From assembly GCA_039707655.1 (NCBI GenBank), contig CM077664.1:197650195-197714194 (forward strand): a stretch of DNA of 64,000 nt, read 5' to 3'. The first letter of the stretch is position 1, and each line of letters begins with the position of its first letter. Below the pieces are notes generated by a model. The model had not been told where the DNA came from and ran no database searches. It saw only the letters and a program-made list of their open reading frames with translations. The position numbers were made by a program, and so were the translations under genes. Origin of the DNA: Elymus sibiricus. Taxonomy: Eukaryota > Streptophyta > Magnoliopsida > Poales > Poaceae. Positions 44,560 to 57,300 of the stretch are shown here, piece by piece.

Positions 44560-45909
44560 ATTGAAAGTAATCCTTTGAGGGGCTTGTTCGGGGTATCTTC
44601 ACCTCGACCGGAAGCAATAAGAGTTGCTCCTCAACCTATTGAACCTACTGAAAATATTTATTATGAAATTCCTTCGGGTATGATAGAGAAACTGCTAGCT
44701 AATCCTTATGCAGGAGATGGAACGGTACATCCCGATATGCACTTGATCTATGTGGATGAAATTTGTGGATTGTTTAAGCTTGCAGGTTTATCCGGAGGTG
44801 AAGTTAAGAAGAAAGTATTCCCTTTATCTTTGGAGGGAATGGCATTGATGTGGTATAGGCTATGTGATGATACTGAAACATGGGACTGGAACCGGTTGAA
44901 GCTGGAATTCCACCAGAAATTTTATCCTATGCATTTGGTTCATCGTGATCGGAATTATATATATAATTTTTGGCCTCGTGAAGGAGAAAGTATCGCTCAA
45001 GCTTGGGGGAGGCTTAAGTATATGTTGCACACATGCCCCAATCATGAGCTCTCAAGAGAAATAATTCTTCAAAACTTTTATGCTCGACTTTCTTATAATG
45101 AGCAATCCATACTCGATACTTCTTCTGCTGGATCCTTTATGAAGAGAACTATTGAATCCAGATGGGATCTTCTAGAAAGAATTAAACGTAACTCTGAAGA
45201 TTGGGAAATCGACAAAGGTAATGAGTCAGGTATAAATCTTGAGTTTGATTGTGTTAAATCTTTTATGGAAACTGATGCTTTTCGTAAGTTTAGTACTAAA
45301 TATGGACTTCACTCTGAGATAGTAGCTACCTTTTGTGAATCTTTTGCTGCTCATGTTGATCTCCCTAAGGAGAAATGGTTTAAATATCACCCACCTATTG
45401 AATTGAATGAAGAACCCGTTAGTGTTAAAGAAGAAACAATTGTTTACCATGTTGATCCAGCTATGCCTACTGCTTATATTGAGAAACCTCCTTTCCCTGT
45501 TAGGATTAAGGAACATGCTAAAGCTTCAACTGTGGTTAATAAGAGTAATATTAGAACACCTAGACCTTCTGAAAAAATTAAAGTTGAACCTAGTGTTGCA
45601 ATGGTTAAAGATCTTTTAGTTGATAATATTGATGGACATGTCATATATTTCTGTGATGAAGCAACTAGAATTGCTAAGCCAGACACTAAAGATAAAAACA
45701 AACCTGTGATTGGCATGCCTGTTATTTCTGTTAAAATTGGAGATCATTGCTATCATGGTTTATGTGATATTGGTGCTAGTGTGAGTGCTATTCCGTTTAC
45801 TCTCTATCAAGAAGTCATGAATGATATTGCACCTGTTGAGATTGAAGATATTGATGTTACTATTAAGCTTGCAAATAGAGATACTATTTCACCACTTGGT
45901 TATTGTTAG
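44560..45909 (+). pseudogene. Element B gag and protease
   Basis: The position of A's gag ATG is ATT here (44560), so the normal start is lost; the next Met in frame is 44575. The gag core has PLSLEGMALMWYRLCDD, FHQKFYP and GESIAQAWGRLKYML, typical Athila capsid text. No zinc knuckle is seen, which is usual for this lineage. The protease region has HGLCDIGASVSAIPF (DIGAS at 45766-45780), the altered DxGAS form of Athila proteases. A one-base insertion near 45899 shifts the frame so this segment stops at 45907. Confidence 0.87.
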
Positions 45910-47437
45910 AGATGTAGAAGTCCTGTGTGGTAAGATCAAATATCCTAATGATTTTCTTGTTCTTGGATCACCACAAGATGATTTTTGTCCCATTATATTT
46001 GGTAGACCCTTCTTGAATACTGTTAATGCTAAGATTGATTGCACTAAAGAAATTGTTAGTGTTAATTTTGGTGAGATGTCTCATGAGTTTAATTTCTCTA
46101 AGTTTCGTAGACAACCTCATGATAAAGAATTACCTAGTAAGGATGAAATTATTGGTCTTGCTTCTATTGTTGTGCCTCCTACTGATCCTTTAGAACAATA
46201 TTTGTTAGACCATGAGAATGATATGAATATGAATGAAAGAAATGAAATAGATGAGCTGTTCTTTAGACAAGCGCCTATCCTGAAACATAATTTGCCTGTT
46301 GAAACCTTGGGAGGTCCACCTCCACCCAGGGGTGATCCTGTGTTTGATTTAAAGCAATTACCTGATACTCTTAAATATGCTTATCTCGATGAAAAGAAGA
46401 TATATCCTGTTATTATTAGTGCTAACCTTTCAGAGCATGAAGAAAAGAGATTACTCAAAACTTTGAAGAAGCACCATGCCACTATTGGATATAATCTCGA
46501 TGATCTTAAGGGCATTAGTCCCACTTTATGTCAGCGTAAAACTCATATGGAGCCAGATGCTAAACCTGTTGTTGATCATCAAACAAGGCTGAATCCTAAA
46601 ATGAAGGATGTGGTAAGAACTCAAATATTAAAGCTTCTGGACGCAGGTATAATTTATCCCATAGCTGATAGTAGATGGGTAAGTCCTGTTCATTGTGTTC
46701 CTAAGAAAGGAGGTATTACCGTTGTTCCCAATGATAAAAATGAACTTATCCCACAAAGAATTGTAACTAGTTATAGGATGGTAATAGATTTCAGGAAATT
46801 AAATAAAGCTACTAGAAAAGATCATTACCCCTTGCCTTTTATTGATCAAATGTTAGAAAGATTGTCTAAGCATACACACTGTTGTTTCCTAGATGGTTAT
46901 TCTGGTTTCTCTCAAATACCTGTGTCACCTGAAGATCAAGAGAAAACCACGTTTACTTGTCCTTTGGGAACTTATGCTTATCGTCGTATGCCTTTTGGTT
47001 TGTGTAATGCACCAGCTACCTTTCAAAGATGTATGACTGCTATATTCTCTGACTTTTGTGAAAAGATTGTTGAGGTCTTCATGGATGATTTCTCCATTTA
47101 CGGAACTTCTTTTGATGATTGCTTGAGCAACCTTGATCGAGTTTTGCAGAGATGTGAAGAAACTAATCTTGTCTTGAATTGGGAGAAGTGCCACTTTATG
47201 GTGAATGAAGGTATAGTCCTTGGGCATAAAATTTCTGAAAGAGGTATTGAAGTTGATAAAGCTAAAGTTGAAGCTATTGAGAAAATCCCATGTCCTAAAG
47301 ATATCAAAGGTATAAGAAGTTTCCTTGGTCATGCTGGTTTTTATAGAAGGTTTATAAAAGACTTCTCTAAAATTTCTAGACCTCTTACCAATCTCTTGCA
47401 AAAAGATGTTTCATTCGTTTTTATGATGATTGTGTAG
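45910..47437 (+). pseudogene. Element B reverse transcriptase segment of pol
   Basis: After the frameshift the frame runs from GRPFLNTVNAKIDC (end of protease) through a linker to reverse transcriptase: WVSPVHCVPKKGGITVV, YRMVIDFRKLNKATRKD, FLDGYSGFSQIPV, RMPFGLCNAPATFQRC, the catalytic FMDD at 47078-47089, and [15 protein letters not shown] one-base loss near 47420 ends it at 47435. The enzyme copies element RNA into DNA within the particle. Confidence 0.9.
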
Positions 47438-49267
47438 AAGCCTTTGAAATACTTAAGAAAGCCTTAATTTCTGCACCTATTGTTCAACCACCTGATTGGA
47501 ACCTACCCTTTGAAATTATGTGTGATGCTAGTGATTATGCTGTTGGTGATGTTCTAGGACAAAGAGTTGATAAGAAATTAAATGTCATTCATTATGCTAG
47601 TAAAACTCTAGCCAGTGCTCAAAGAAATTATGCTACTACTGAGAAAGAATTTTTAGTAGTGGTGTTTGCATGTGATAAATTTAGATCTTACATTGTTGAT
47701 TCCAAAGTCACTGTCCACACTGATCATGCTGCTATTAAATATCTTATCGGAAAGAAAGATGCTAAACCTAGACTTATTAGGTGGGTTCTTCTGCTACAAG
47801 AATTTGATTTGCGTATTGTGGATAGAAAGGGAGCTGAGAATCCCATAGCTGATAATTTGTCTAGAATGGAAAATGTTCTTGATGACCCACTTCCTATTAA
47901 TGATGATTTTCCTGATGAACAATTAGTTGTGATAAATGCTTCTCGTAATACTCCTTGGTATGCAGACTATGCTAATTACATTGTTGCTAAATACATACCA
48001 CCTAGCTTTACATACCAACAAAAGAAAAAGTTCTTCTTTGATTTAAGACATTACTTTTGGGATGACCCACACTTATATAAAGAAGGAGTAGATGGTATTA
48101 TTAGACGTTGTGTACCTGAGCATGAACAGGAATAGATCCTACGTAAGTGTCAGTCCGAGGCATATGGAGGACACCATGCGGGAGACCGAACTGCACACAA
48201 GGTATTACAATCTGGTTTTTATTGGCCTACTCTTTTCAAGGATGCACGTAAGTTTGTCCTTTCTTGTGATGAATGTCAAAGAATTGGTAATGTTGGTAGA
48301 CGTCAGGAAATGCCTATGAATTATTCACTTGTTATTGAACCATTTGATGTTTGGGGTTTTGATTATATGGGACCTTTTCCTAAATCCAATGGGTATACTC
48401 ACATTCTAGTTGCTGTTGATTACGTTACTAAGTGGGTAGAAGCTATTCCAACTAGTAGTGCTGATCACAACACTTCTATTAAAATGCTTAAAGAAGTTAT
48501 TTTCCCAAGGTTTGGAGTCCCTAGATATTTAATGACTGATGGTGGTTCACATTTTATCCATGGTGCTTTCCGTAAGTTGCTTGCTAAATATGATGTTAAC
48601 CATAGAATTGCATCTCCTTATCATCCTTAGTCTAGTGGTCAAGTTGAATTAACTAATAGAGAAATAAAATTGATTTTGCAAAAGATCGTTAATAGATCCA
48701 GAAAGAATTGGTCTAAGAAACTTGATGATGCATTATGGGCTTACAGAACAACATATAAAAATCCTATGGGTATGTCTCCGTATAAAATGGTTTATGGAAA
48801 AGCATGTCATTTACCTCTCGAGTTAGAACATAAAGCTTATTGGGCAATTAAAGAACTTAACTATGATTTTAAACTTGCCGGTGAGAAGAGGTTATTTGAT
48901 ATTAGCTCTCTGGATGAATGGAGAAACCAGGACTATGAAAATGCTAAGTTGTTTAAAGAAAAAGTTAAAAGATGGCATGACAAAAGAATTCAAAAACGGG
49001 AATTCAAGGTGGGTGATCATGTTCTATTATACAATTCTCATTTAAGATTTTTTGCATGAAAACTTCTCTCTAAATGGGAGGGGCCATATGTCATCGAAGA
49101 AGTTTATCGCTCCGGAGCCATCAAAAAAAAAACTCCGAAGGCAATAATCCGAGAGTGGGGAATGGACAAAGAATTAAGCATTATATTTCTAGTACTCCCA
49201 TTAATGTTGAAACTAATATTATTGAAACAATGACACCGGAAGAGCACATAAAAGAGTCCTTCCGGAA
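47438..49267 (+). pseudogene. Element B RNase H and integrase
   Basis: RNase H starts at [10 protein letters not shown] with its catalytic Asp, then HYASKTL and TDHAAIKYL. Integrase follows: the zinc-binding part has lost its first His ([13 protein letters not shown] at 48151, where A has CAC), while CDECQ is kept. The catalytic triad is visible as [17 protein letters not shown] and GQVELTNR. Stops are TAG 48133, TAG 48628 and TGA 49057, and a further frame change near 49127 spoils the C-terminus. The protein cannot be made whole in this copy. Confidence 0.88.
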
Positions 49268-49620
49268 CGCTCCAGAACCCTGAAAAGGGGTAAGTATGTG
49301 ATACTGTAAGTAAACCGACTCCAAAAATTTCATAAAAATTATTTCTGTCAGTTTTGGAATATTAGAAAAAATACAAAAATAAGAAATAGCCGAGGGGACC
49401 CACGTGTCGCCCACAAGGCAGAAGGGCGCGACCCCCCCCCGGGGCGCGCCGTGGTGCCTTGTGGGCCCCACGCGTGCCTTCCCGACTCCGTTTTCTTCCC
49501 GTATGCTTGTTTTGCAAGATAAAAATTCTTTATATATACTCCCGTATGTTTTGACCACCGCATCGCAAGTTTCTCCTTTGTTCTTGTTTCGGGCCATATT
49601 TCTGACAGATCTAGGTCGCC
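49268..49620 (+). promoter_or_regulatory. Element B pol-ORF3 spacer: hairpin, TATA-like site, splice-like signals
   Basis: The spacer contains two donor-like GTAAGT sites (about 49290 and 49306), a GC-rich hairpin with ACAAGGCA/TGCCTTGT arms (49413-49420 and 49455-49462), TTTATATATACT at 49529-49540 and an acceptor-like TCTGACAG at 49601-49608, just 12 bases before the ORF3 ATG. Hairpin followed by TATA is the same order as in the LTR promoter. ORF3 could therefore be expressed from its own promoter, by splicing, or both. Confidence 0.45.
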
Positions 49621-50136
49621 ATGACGTCTCCAAGCTCGTCCAAGGACAAGTTCTATGAGAAAGTCATCAACCCGTACCTACCGGAGGTGATGAAGCACCC
49701 TCAGGACATTGAGATGCATGAGGGGGTGCTCCACATCCGGGATGTTCAAGGGCCTAAGAAGACCGGGAGCGAGAAGGCCAGGCTGGAAGCGGTGGAACAG
49801 GAGATCTTCAAGTGTCAGGGCATGGTGGAGCGCGAACTTTATGCTAACCACTCCATGATCACGGAATTCACCCGTGAGCACAAGGTGGACGGCAAGAATA
49901 TTGGGGATGTCATCTTCAAGCTCAATGATTGGATTGATTATCTTCAGGCCCAAATATATGACCTACAAAACCAAAAATTTGAGTATGAGGCCAAGTTCAA
50001 AAGTATGAGTTTAGGTGCAAATTTCATGATTCCGGAAACACATTCGTCCTTTTATGATGGAGAGCCTATGCCTTGGAAGACGGAGGACCAGCCCACTACT
50101 TCACCACCACCACCATCACCAAAGAAGGAGACTTGA
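49621..50136 (+). CDS. Element B ORF3, intact post-pol protein of unknown function
   Basis: A 171-residue uninterrupted frame in good start context (GTCGCCATGACG). The N-terminus is Ser-rich (MTSPSSSKDKFYEKV). The middle is predicted helical or coiled-coil (ARLEAVEQEIFKCQGMV, WIDYLQAQIYDLQNQKFEYE). The end is the Pro-rich tail PTTSPPPPSPKKET. It occupies the position of the env-like gene in Athila elements, but I see no signal peptide or transmembrane segment, so an envelope role is not supported. Element A has a different protein here with the same kind of tail. It remains open although gag-pol in the same copy is broken in six or more places; its short length partly explains this. Confidence 0.65.
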   Translation: MTSPSSSKDKFYEKVINPYLPEVMKHPQDIEMHEGVLHIRDVQGPKKTGSEKARLEAVEQEIFKCQGMVERELYANHSMITEFTREHKVDGKNIGDVIFKLNDWIDYLQAQIYDLQNQKFEYEAKFKSMSLGANFMIPETHSSFYDGEPMPWKTEDQPTTSPPPPSPKKET

Positions 50137-51682
50137 GTACATGGGTATGGGCACTCCCCTTGGCTTGTGCCAAGCTTGGGGGAGGCACCCCGGTATCGTA
50201 TCACCATCACTTTTCATCATCATTATCTTTCTTAGTTCGATCCTTAGTTATTTTGTGATTTAGAGGACTAAAAGTTTTAGTTTGATTTAGTTTCGAGTGC
50301 TTGCTTTGTGATCTATCTATGTAATCGTGTGTGAAAGTTATATAATAAAGAGTAGTTTGAGTTGAGTGTTTTACTTTTGATGATCCAATCTTAGAAATAA
50401 AGAAAGAATAAAAATAAGATCATATGCTAATCCCATGGGGAGTGATGACTTCACATAAAAGAAGTATAATTGATAAAACTTGTTGGAGATAGACAAACAT
50501 AGCATTGGTCATTGTAGCAATTCATGAAAAAGTAATAAAGGAACAGAGGTCTCACATATAAATACACTATCTTGGACATCTTTTAAGATTGTGAGCCCCC
50601 ATCAAATATTCTATGTCAATTAGTTGACGTTGGACAAGGAAGACAACGTAATGAGTTATGTTTGCTTATATTCACATAGAAGTTATATTGTTTTGGATCC
50701 TCTAACATGTGGTGTTTGACCCCTATCTTTGCTAGCCAAAAATCCGCACCAAGTAGAGATACTACTTGTGCATCCAAAACCCTTAAACCCAGTTTCATGT
50801 CATGAGAGTCCACTATATCTACCTATGGATTGAATAAGATCCTTCAAGTAAGTTGTCATCGGTGCAAAAGCAATAAAAATTGCTCCTAAATATGTATGAA
50901 CTTTTATTGTAAGGGAAAATAAGCTTTCTACGATCTTGTGATGGTGGAGCAATAAAAGCGATATACTGCATAATAAAGGTCGCTATCACAAGGGGCAATA
51001 TAAAGTGACGTTCCTTTACATTAAGAGCTTGCACATCCAAAAACAAAAGCACATGACAACCTCTGCTTCCCTCTATGAAGGGCCTATCTTTTACTTTATG
51101 TATTTACTTTCATGCAAGAGTCAATAGTGTTCTCCTCTATTCCGTTTTTATTTTCTCTTTTGGCAAACATCATGTGGTGGGGATTGACCCATGCATATAT
51201 ATCCAGTTGAATGTAGGTGGTCATGAGTTATTATTGTTGACATTACCCTTGAGGTAAATACGTTGGGAGGCAAAATTATAAGCCCCTATCTTTCTGTGTG
51301 TTCGACTGAAACTTTTGCTCCATAAGTATAAAGTGAGTGTCAACAATCATAGAAGACTAAATGATAGTTGAGTATGTGAACTTGCTAATCAAAGCTCTTA
51401 CATAGACTCTTTCCGATAATATGTTGAATTGCAATTGCTTCAGTGACTGAGAACATAGTTTGTTCGTTTTCAATTTGGTTTATGGTTCATACTTTAACTT
51501 GTGAATGAATTGTCACTTTTTCATGAGAATTTTTATGATGATATATTGCTGTTATGATAAAGATCATGATGCTCCATGTCCGTATTTTATTTTTATCGAC
51601 GTCTCTCGCTCTAAACATGTGGTCATGATTATCGATTCTGACTTTTCGCTTGAGGGCAAGCGAGGTCTAAGCTTGGGGGAGT
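50137..51682 (+). other. Element B 3' non-coding region and polypurine tract
   Basis: About 1.5 kb without a credible gene. An internal purine tract CAAGCTTGGGGGAGG at 50171-50185 sits 35 bases after ORF3, and the functional tract AAGCTTGGGGGA (51669-51680) precedes the 3' LTR. Between them the text is AT-rich. The first part aligns with A up to where C is inserted. Confidence 0.8.
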
Positions 51683-53203
51683 TGATACGTCCAATTTGCA
51701 TCATGATTTCCTACTATTATTTATTATGTTTTTGATCATTATTTCACTTTATGGTACAATTCTTATGCCTTTTCTCTCTTAATTTGCAAGATTTACATGA
51801 AGAGGGAGAATGCCGGCAGCTGGAATTCTGGACCTGAAATAGCCATATCAGAGATACCTATTCTACAGAGCTCCAATTGACATGAAATTTCACGGAGAAT
51901 TTTTATTGAATATATAAAAAATACTGGAGAAAAGAGATAACAAAGGGGACCCACCAGCTGCCCACAAGGCAGCAGGGCGCGGCCCCCCTGGGCGTGCCCT
52001 AGTGCCTTGTGGGGCCCACAGCTGGCGTCTGGCCCCCTCCTTCTGCTATATAAGGTCATTTGCCCTAGAAAAAAAATCAAGAAAAGACTTTCGGGATGAA
52101 GCGCCGCCGTCTCGAGGCGAAACCAGGGCAGGAGCTATTTTGCTCTCCGGCGGAGCGATTCTGCCGGGGATACTTCCCTCTGGGAGGGGGAAATCGAAGC
52201 CATCGACATCACCAACGATCCTCTCATCGTGGGAGGACCAATCTTCATCAACATCTTCACCAGCACCACCTCATCTCAAACCCTAGTTCATCTCTTGTAT
52301 TCAATCTTTGTCTCAAAACCTCAGATTGGTACATGTGGGTTTCTAGTAGTGTTGATTACATCTTGTAGTTGATGCTAGTTGGTTTATTTGGTGGAAGATT
52401 ATATGTTCAGATCCTTAATACTATTCAATACCCCTCTGATCTTGAACATGAATATGATTTGTGAGTAGTTACTTTTGTTCTTGAGGCCATGGGAGAAGTC
52501 TTGTCATAAGTAATCATGTGAATTTGGTATTCGTTCGATATTTTGATGATATGTATGTTGTTGCTTCCTTTAGTGGTGTCGTGTGAACGTCGACTACATG
52601 ACACTTCACCATCTTTGGGCCTAAGGGAAGGCATTGTGGAGTAGTAATTAGATGATGGGTTGCTAGAGTGACAGAAGGTTAAACCCTAGTTTATGCGCTA
52701 TTCCGTAAGGGGCTGATTTGGATCCATATGTTTCATGCTATGGTTAGAGTTATCTTAATTCTTCTTTCGTAGTTGCGGATGCTTGCGAGAGGGGGTAATC
52801 ATAAGTGGGAGGCGTGTTCAAGTAATAACAGCACCCAAGCACCGGTCCACCCACATAACAAATTATCAAAGTACCGAACGCGAATCAAACGAACGTGATG
52901 AAAGTGACTAGATGAAATTCCCATGTGTCCTCGAGAACGCTTTGCTTATTATAAGAGATCGTTCCGGCTTGTCCTTTGCTACAAAAGGGATTGGGCCACC
53001 TTGCTGCACTCTTTGTTACTGTTACTACTTGTTACTTGTTACGAACTATTTTGCTATCAAAACTATCTGTTACCGCTAATTTCAGTACTTGCAGAGAGTA
53101 CCTTGCTGAAAACCGCTTGTCATTTCCTTCTGCTCCTCGTTGGGTTCGACACTCTTACTTATCGAAAGGACTACTATTGATCCCCTATACTTGTGGGTCA
53201 TCA
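51683..53203 (+). repeat. Element B 3' LTR
   Basis: Same ends as the 5' LTR (TGATACGTCC to GGGTCATCA), TATATAAG at 52047-52054 and the hairpin at 51964-52010. One inner arm is changed (GGGCGTGCCC). Confidence 0.93.
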
Positions 53204-53349
53204 CTAAACTATCTGTTACCTACAATTTCAGTGCTTGCAGAGAATACCTTGCTGAAAACCGCTTGTCAGTTCCTTCTGCTCCTCGTTGGGGTCGACACTC
53301 TTACTTATCGAAAGGACTACGATTGATCCCCTATACTTGTAGGTCATCA
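53204..53349 (+). repeat. Element A 5' LTR, last part
   Basis: Begins with B's right target-duplication copy CTAAA, then CTATCTGTTACC onward, which aligns with the last 140 bases of B's LTR and ends AGGTCATCA. Confidence 0.9.
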
Positions 53350-53455
53350 AGACTCTTTTCTGGCGCCATTGTCGGGGAGTGAAGCGCCTTTGGTGAGTGG
53401 AATTTGGTAAGGAAACATTTATATTATGTGCTGAAATTTACTGTCACTTGTCACT

Positions 53456-54345
53456 ATGGAAAGTAATCCTTTGAGGGGTTTGTTCGGGGTATCTTCACCT
53501 CGACCGGAAGCATTGAGAGTTGCTCCTCAACCTACTGAACCTACTGAAAATATTTATTATGAAATTCCTTCGGGTATGGTAGAGAAACTGCTAGCTAATC
53601 CTTATGGAGGAAATGGAACGGTGCATCCTGATATGCACTTGATATATGTGGATGAAATTTGTGGATTGTTTAAGCTTGCAGGTCTATCCGGAGATGGAGT
53701 TAAGAAGAAGGTATTCCCTTTATCTTTGGAGGGAAAGGCATTGACATGGTATAGGCTATGTGATGATATTGAAACATGGGATTGGAACCGGTTGAAGCTG
53801 GAATTTCACCAGAAATTTTATCCTATGCATTTGGTTCATATTGATCGTTATTATATATATAATTTTTGGCCTCGTGAAGGAGAAAGTATCGCTCAAGCTT
53901 GGGGGAGGCTTAAGTATATGTTGCATGCATGCCCCAATCATGATCTCTCAAGAGAAATAATTATTCAAAACTTTTATGCTCGGCTTTCTCATAATGATCA
54001 ATCCACGCTCGATACTTCATCTGTTGGTTCCTTTATGAAGAGAACTATTGAATTCAGATGGGATCTTCTGGAAAGAATTAAACGTAACTCTGAAGATTGG
54101 GAAATCAACAAAGGTAAAGAGTCAGGTATAAAACTTAAGTTTTATTGTGTTAAATCTTTTATGGAAACTGATGCTTTTCATAAGTTTAGTACTAAATATG
54201 GACTTGACTCTGAGATAGTAGCTACCTTTTGTGAATCTTTTGCTCCTCATGTTGATCTCCCTAAGGAGAAATGGTTTAAATATCATCCACCTATTGAATT
54301 AAATGAAGAACCTGTTAGTGTTAAAGAAGAAACAATTGTTACAAT
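53456..54345 (+). pseudogene. Element A gag
   Basis: The start ATG 53456 (MESNPLRGLFGVSSP) is intact. The gag core has PLSLEGKALTWYRLCDD and GESIAQAWGRLKYML. A one-base loss near 54340 (GTTACAATG against GTTTACCATG in B) changes frame before protease. Protein identity to B's gag is high throughout. Confidence 0.88.
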
Positions 54346-57300
54346 GTTGATCCAGTTGTGTCTACTGCTTATATTGAGAAACCTCCTTTCCCTGTTAGGA
54401 TTAAGGAACATGCAAAAGCTTTAACTGTGGTTAATAAAAGTAAAATAAGAACACCTAGACCTTCTGAACAAATTAAAGTTGAACCTAATATTGCAATGGT
54501 TAAAGATCTTTTGGTTGATGATATTGATGGGCATGTTATTTACTTTTGTGATGAGGCTGCTAGAATTGCTAAACCTGTTAGAAATGAACGAGATATGCTA
54601 GATAAGAACAAGCCTGTAGTTGGCATGCATGTTGTTTCTGTTAAGATTGGAGATCATTGCTATCATGGTTTATGTGATATGGGTGCTAGTGTGAGTGCTA
54701 TTCCGTTTTCTTTATATCAAGAAGTAATGAATGATATTGCACCTGTTGAGATTGAAGATATTGATGTTACTATTAAGCTTGCAAACATAGATACTATTAC
54801 ACCACTTGGGATTGTTAGAGATGTTGAAGTCTTGTGTGGTAAAATCAAATCCCCTACAGATTTCCTTGTGCTTGGTTCACAACAAGATAATTTTTGTCCC
54901 ATTATATTTGGTAGACCTTTCTTGATTACTGTTAATGCTGAAATTGATTGTGTTAAAGAGAAGGTTAGAGTTAAGTTTGGCGATATATCTCATGAATTTA
55001 ACTTCTCTAAGTTTAGTAGACAACATCATGATAAAGAATTACCCAATAAAGATGAAATTGTAGGTCTTGCTTCTATTGCTGTGCCTCCTACTGATCTTTT
55101 AGAACAATATTTGCTAGACCATGAGAATGATATGCATATGAATGAAAGAAATGAAATAGATGAGTTGTTCTTCAAACAAGCACCTATTCTTAAACATAAT
55201 TTGCCTCTTGAAACCTTGGGAGACCCACCTCCAGCCAAGGGTGATCCTGTATTCGAATTAAAGCAATTACCTGATACACTTAAATATGCTTATCTTGATG
55301 AAAAGAAGATATATCCTGTTATTATTAGTGCTAACCTTTCAGACCATGAAGAATAGAGATTACTTAAAACTTTGAAGAAGCATCGTGCTGCTATTGGATA
55401 TACTCTCGATGATCTTAAGGGCATTAGTCCCACTTTATGTCAGCATAAAATTCATATGGAGCCAGACGCTAAACCCGTTGTTGATCATCAAAGAAGGCTG
55501 AATCCTAAAATGAAGGATGTGGTAAGAAATGAAATATTGAAGCTTCTTGAGGCAGGTATAATTTATCCCATAGCTGATAGTAAATGGGTAAGTCATGTTC
55601 ATTGTGTTCCTAAGAAAGGAGGTATTACCGTTGTTCCTAATGATAAAAATGAACTCATTCCACAAAGAATTGTAACTGGTTATAGGATGGTAATTGATTT
55701 CAGGAAATTAAATAAAGATACTGAGAAAGACCATTACCCCTTGCCTTTTATTGATCAAATGTTAGAAAGATTATCTAAGCATACACACTTTTGCTTCCTA
55801 GATGGTTATTTTGGTTTCTCTCAAATACCTGTATCACCTGAAGATCAAGAGAAAACCACATTTACTTGTCCTTTTGGAACTTATGCTTATCGTCGTATGC
55901 CTTTTGGTTTATGTAATGCACCTGCTACCTTTCAAAGATGTATGACTGCTATATTCTCTGACTTTTGTGAAAAGATTGTTGAGGTTTTCATGGATGATTT
56001 CTCCGTTTACGGAACTTCTTTTGATGATTGCTTGAGCAACCTTGATTGAGTTTTGCAGAGATGTGAAGAAACTAATCTTGTCTTGAATTGGGAGAAGTGC
56101 CACTTTATGGTGAATGAAGGTATAGTCCTTGGGCATAAAATTTCCGAAAGAGGTATTGAAGTTGATAAAGCTAAAGTTGATGCAATTGAGAAAATGCCAT
56201 GTCCTAAAGATATCAAAGGTATAAGAAGTTTCCTCGGTCATGCTGGTTTCGATAGAAGGTTTATAAAAGACTTCTCTAAAATTTCTAGGCCTCTTACTAA
56301 TCTTTTGCAAAAAGGTGTTCCATTCGTTTTTAATGATGACTGTGTAGAAGCCTTTGAAATACTTAAGAAAGCCTTAATTTCTGCACCTATTGTTCAACCA
56401 CCTGATTGGAACTTACCATTTGAAATTATGTGTTATGCTAGTGATTATGCTGTTGGTGCTGTTCTAGGACAAAGAGTTGATAAGAAATTGAATGTTATTC
56501 ATTATGCTAGTAAAACTCTAGACAGTGCTCAAAGAAATTATGCTACTACTGAGAAAGAATTTTTAGCAATTGTGTTTGCATGTGATAAATTCAGATCTTA
56601 CATTGTTGATTCCAAAGTTACTATTCACACCGATCATGCTACTATTAAATATCTTATGGAAAAGAAAGATGCTAAACCTAGACTTATTAGGTGGGTTCTT
56701 TTGCTACAAGAATTTGATTTGCATATTGTTGATAGAAAGGGAGCTGAGAATCCCGTAGCTGATAATTTGTCTAGAATGGAAAATGTTCTTGATGACCCAC
56801 TTCCTATTAATGATGATTTCCCTGATGAACAATTAGCTGTCATAAATGCTTCTCGTAACACACCTTGGTATGCAGACTATGCTAGTTACATTGTTGCTAA
56901 ATATTTACCACCTAGTTTCACATACCAACAAAAGAAAAAGTTTTTCTTTGATTTAAGACATTACTTTTGGGATGACCCACACTTATATAAAGAAGGAGTA
57001 GATGGTATTATTAGACGTTGTGTACCTGAGCATGAACAGGAACAAATCCTACGAAAGTGTCACTCCGAGGCATATGGAGGACACCATGCGGGAGCCAGAA
57101 CTGCACACAAGGTACTACAATCTGGTTTTTATTGGCCTACTCTTTTCAAAGATGCACGTAAGTTTGTCCTGTCTTGTGATGAATGTCAAAGAATTGGTAA
57201 TGTTGGTAGACGTCAGGAAATGCCTATGAATTATTCACTTGTTATTGAACCATTTGATGTTTGGGGTTTTGATTATATGGGACCTTTTCCTAAATCCAAT

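Larger units (their letters stand above)
42935..53203 (+). mobile_element. Element B: complete Athila-type Gypsy retrotransposon inside A's 5' LTR
   Basis: LTRs 42935-44453 and 51683-53203, primer site, gag-pol, ORF3, a 3' non-coding region and a purine tract are all present. Flanks are CCAAA (42930-42934) and CTAAA (53204-53208), a 5-bp duplication with one change, and A's LTR continues exactly after it. By eye the first 345 bases of the two LTRs differ at about 13 sites plus two single-base indels, which suggests an insertion on the order of one to two million years ago under usual grass rates. Gag and pol carry several lesions while ORF3 is open. Confidence 0.93.

Noticed and set aside
49621..50136. 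Calling ORF3 an envelope gene
   Set aside because: No signal peptide, membrane segment or cleavage site; position alone is not enough.
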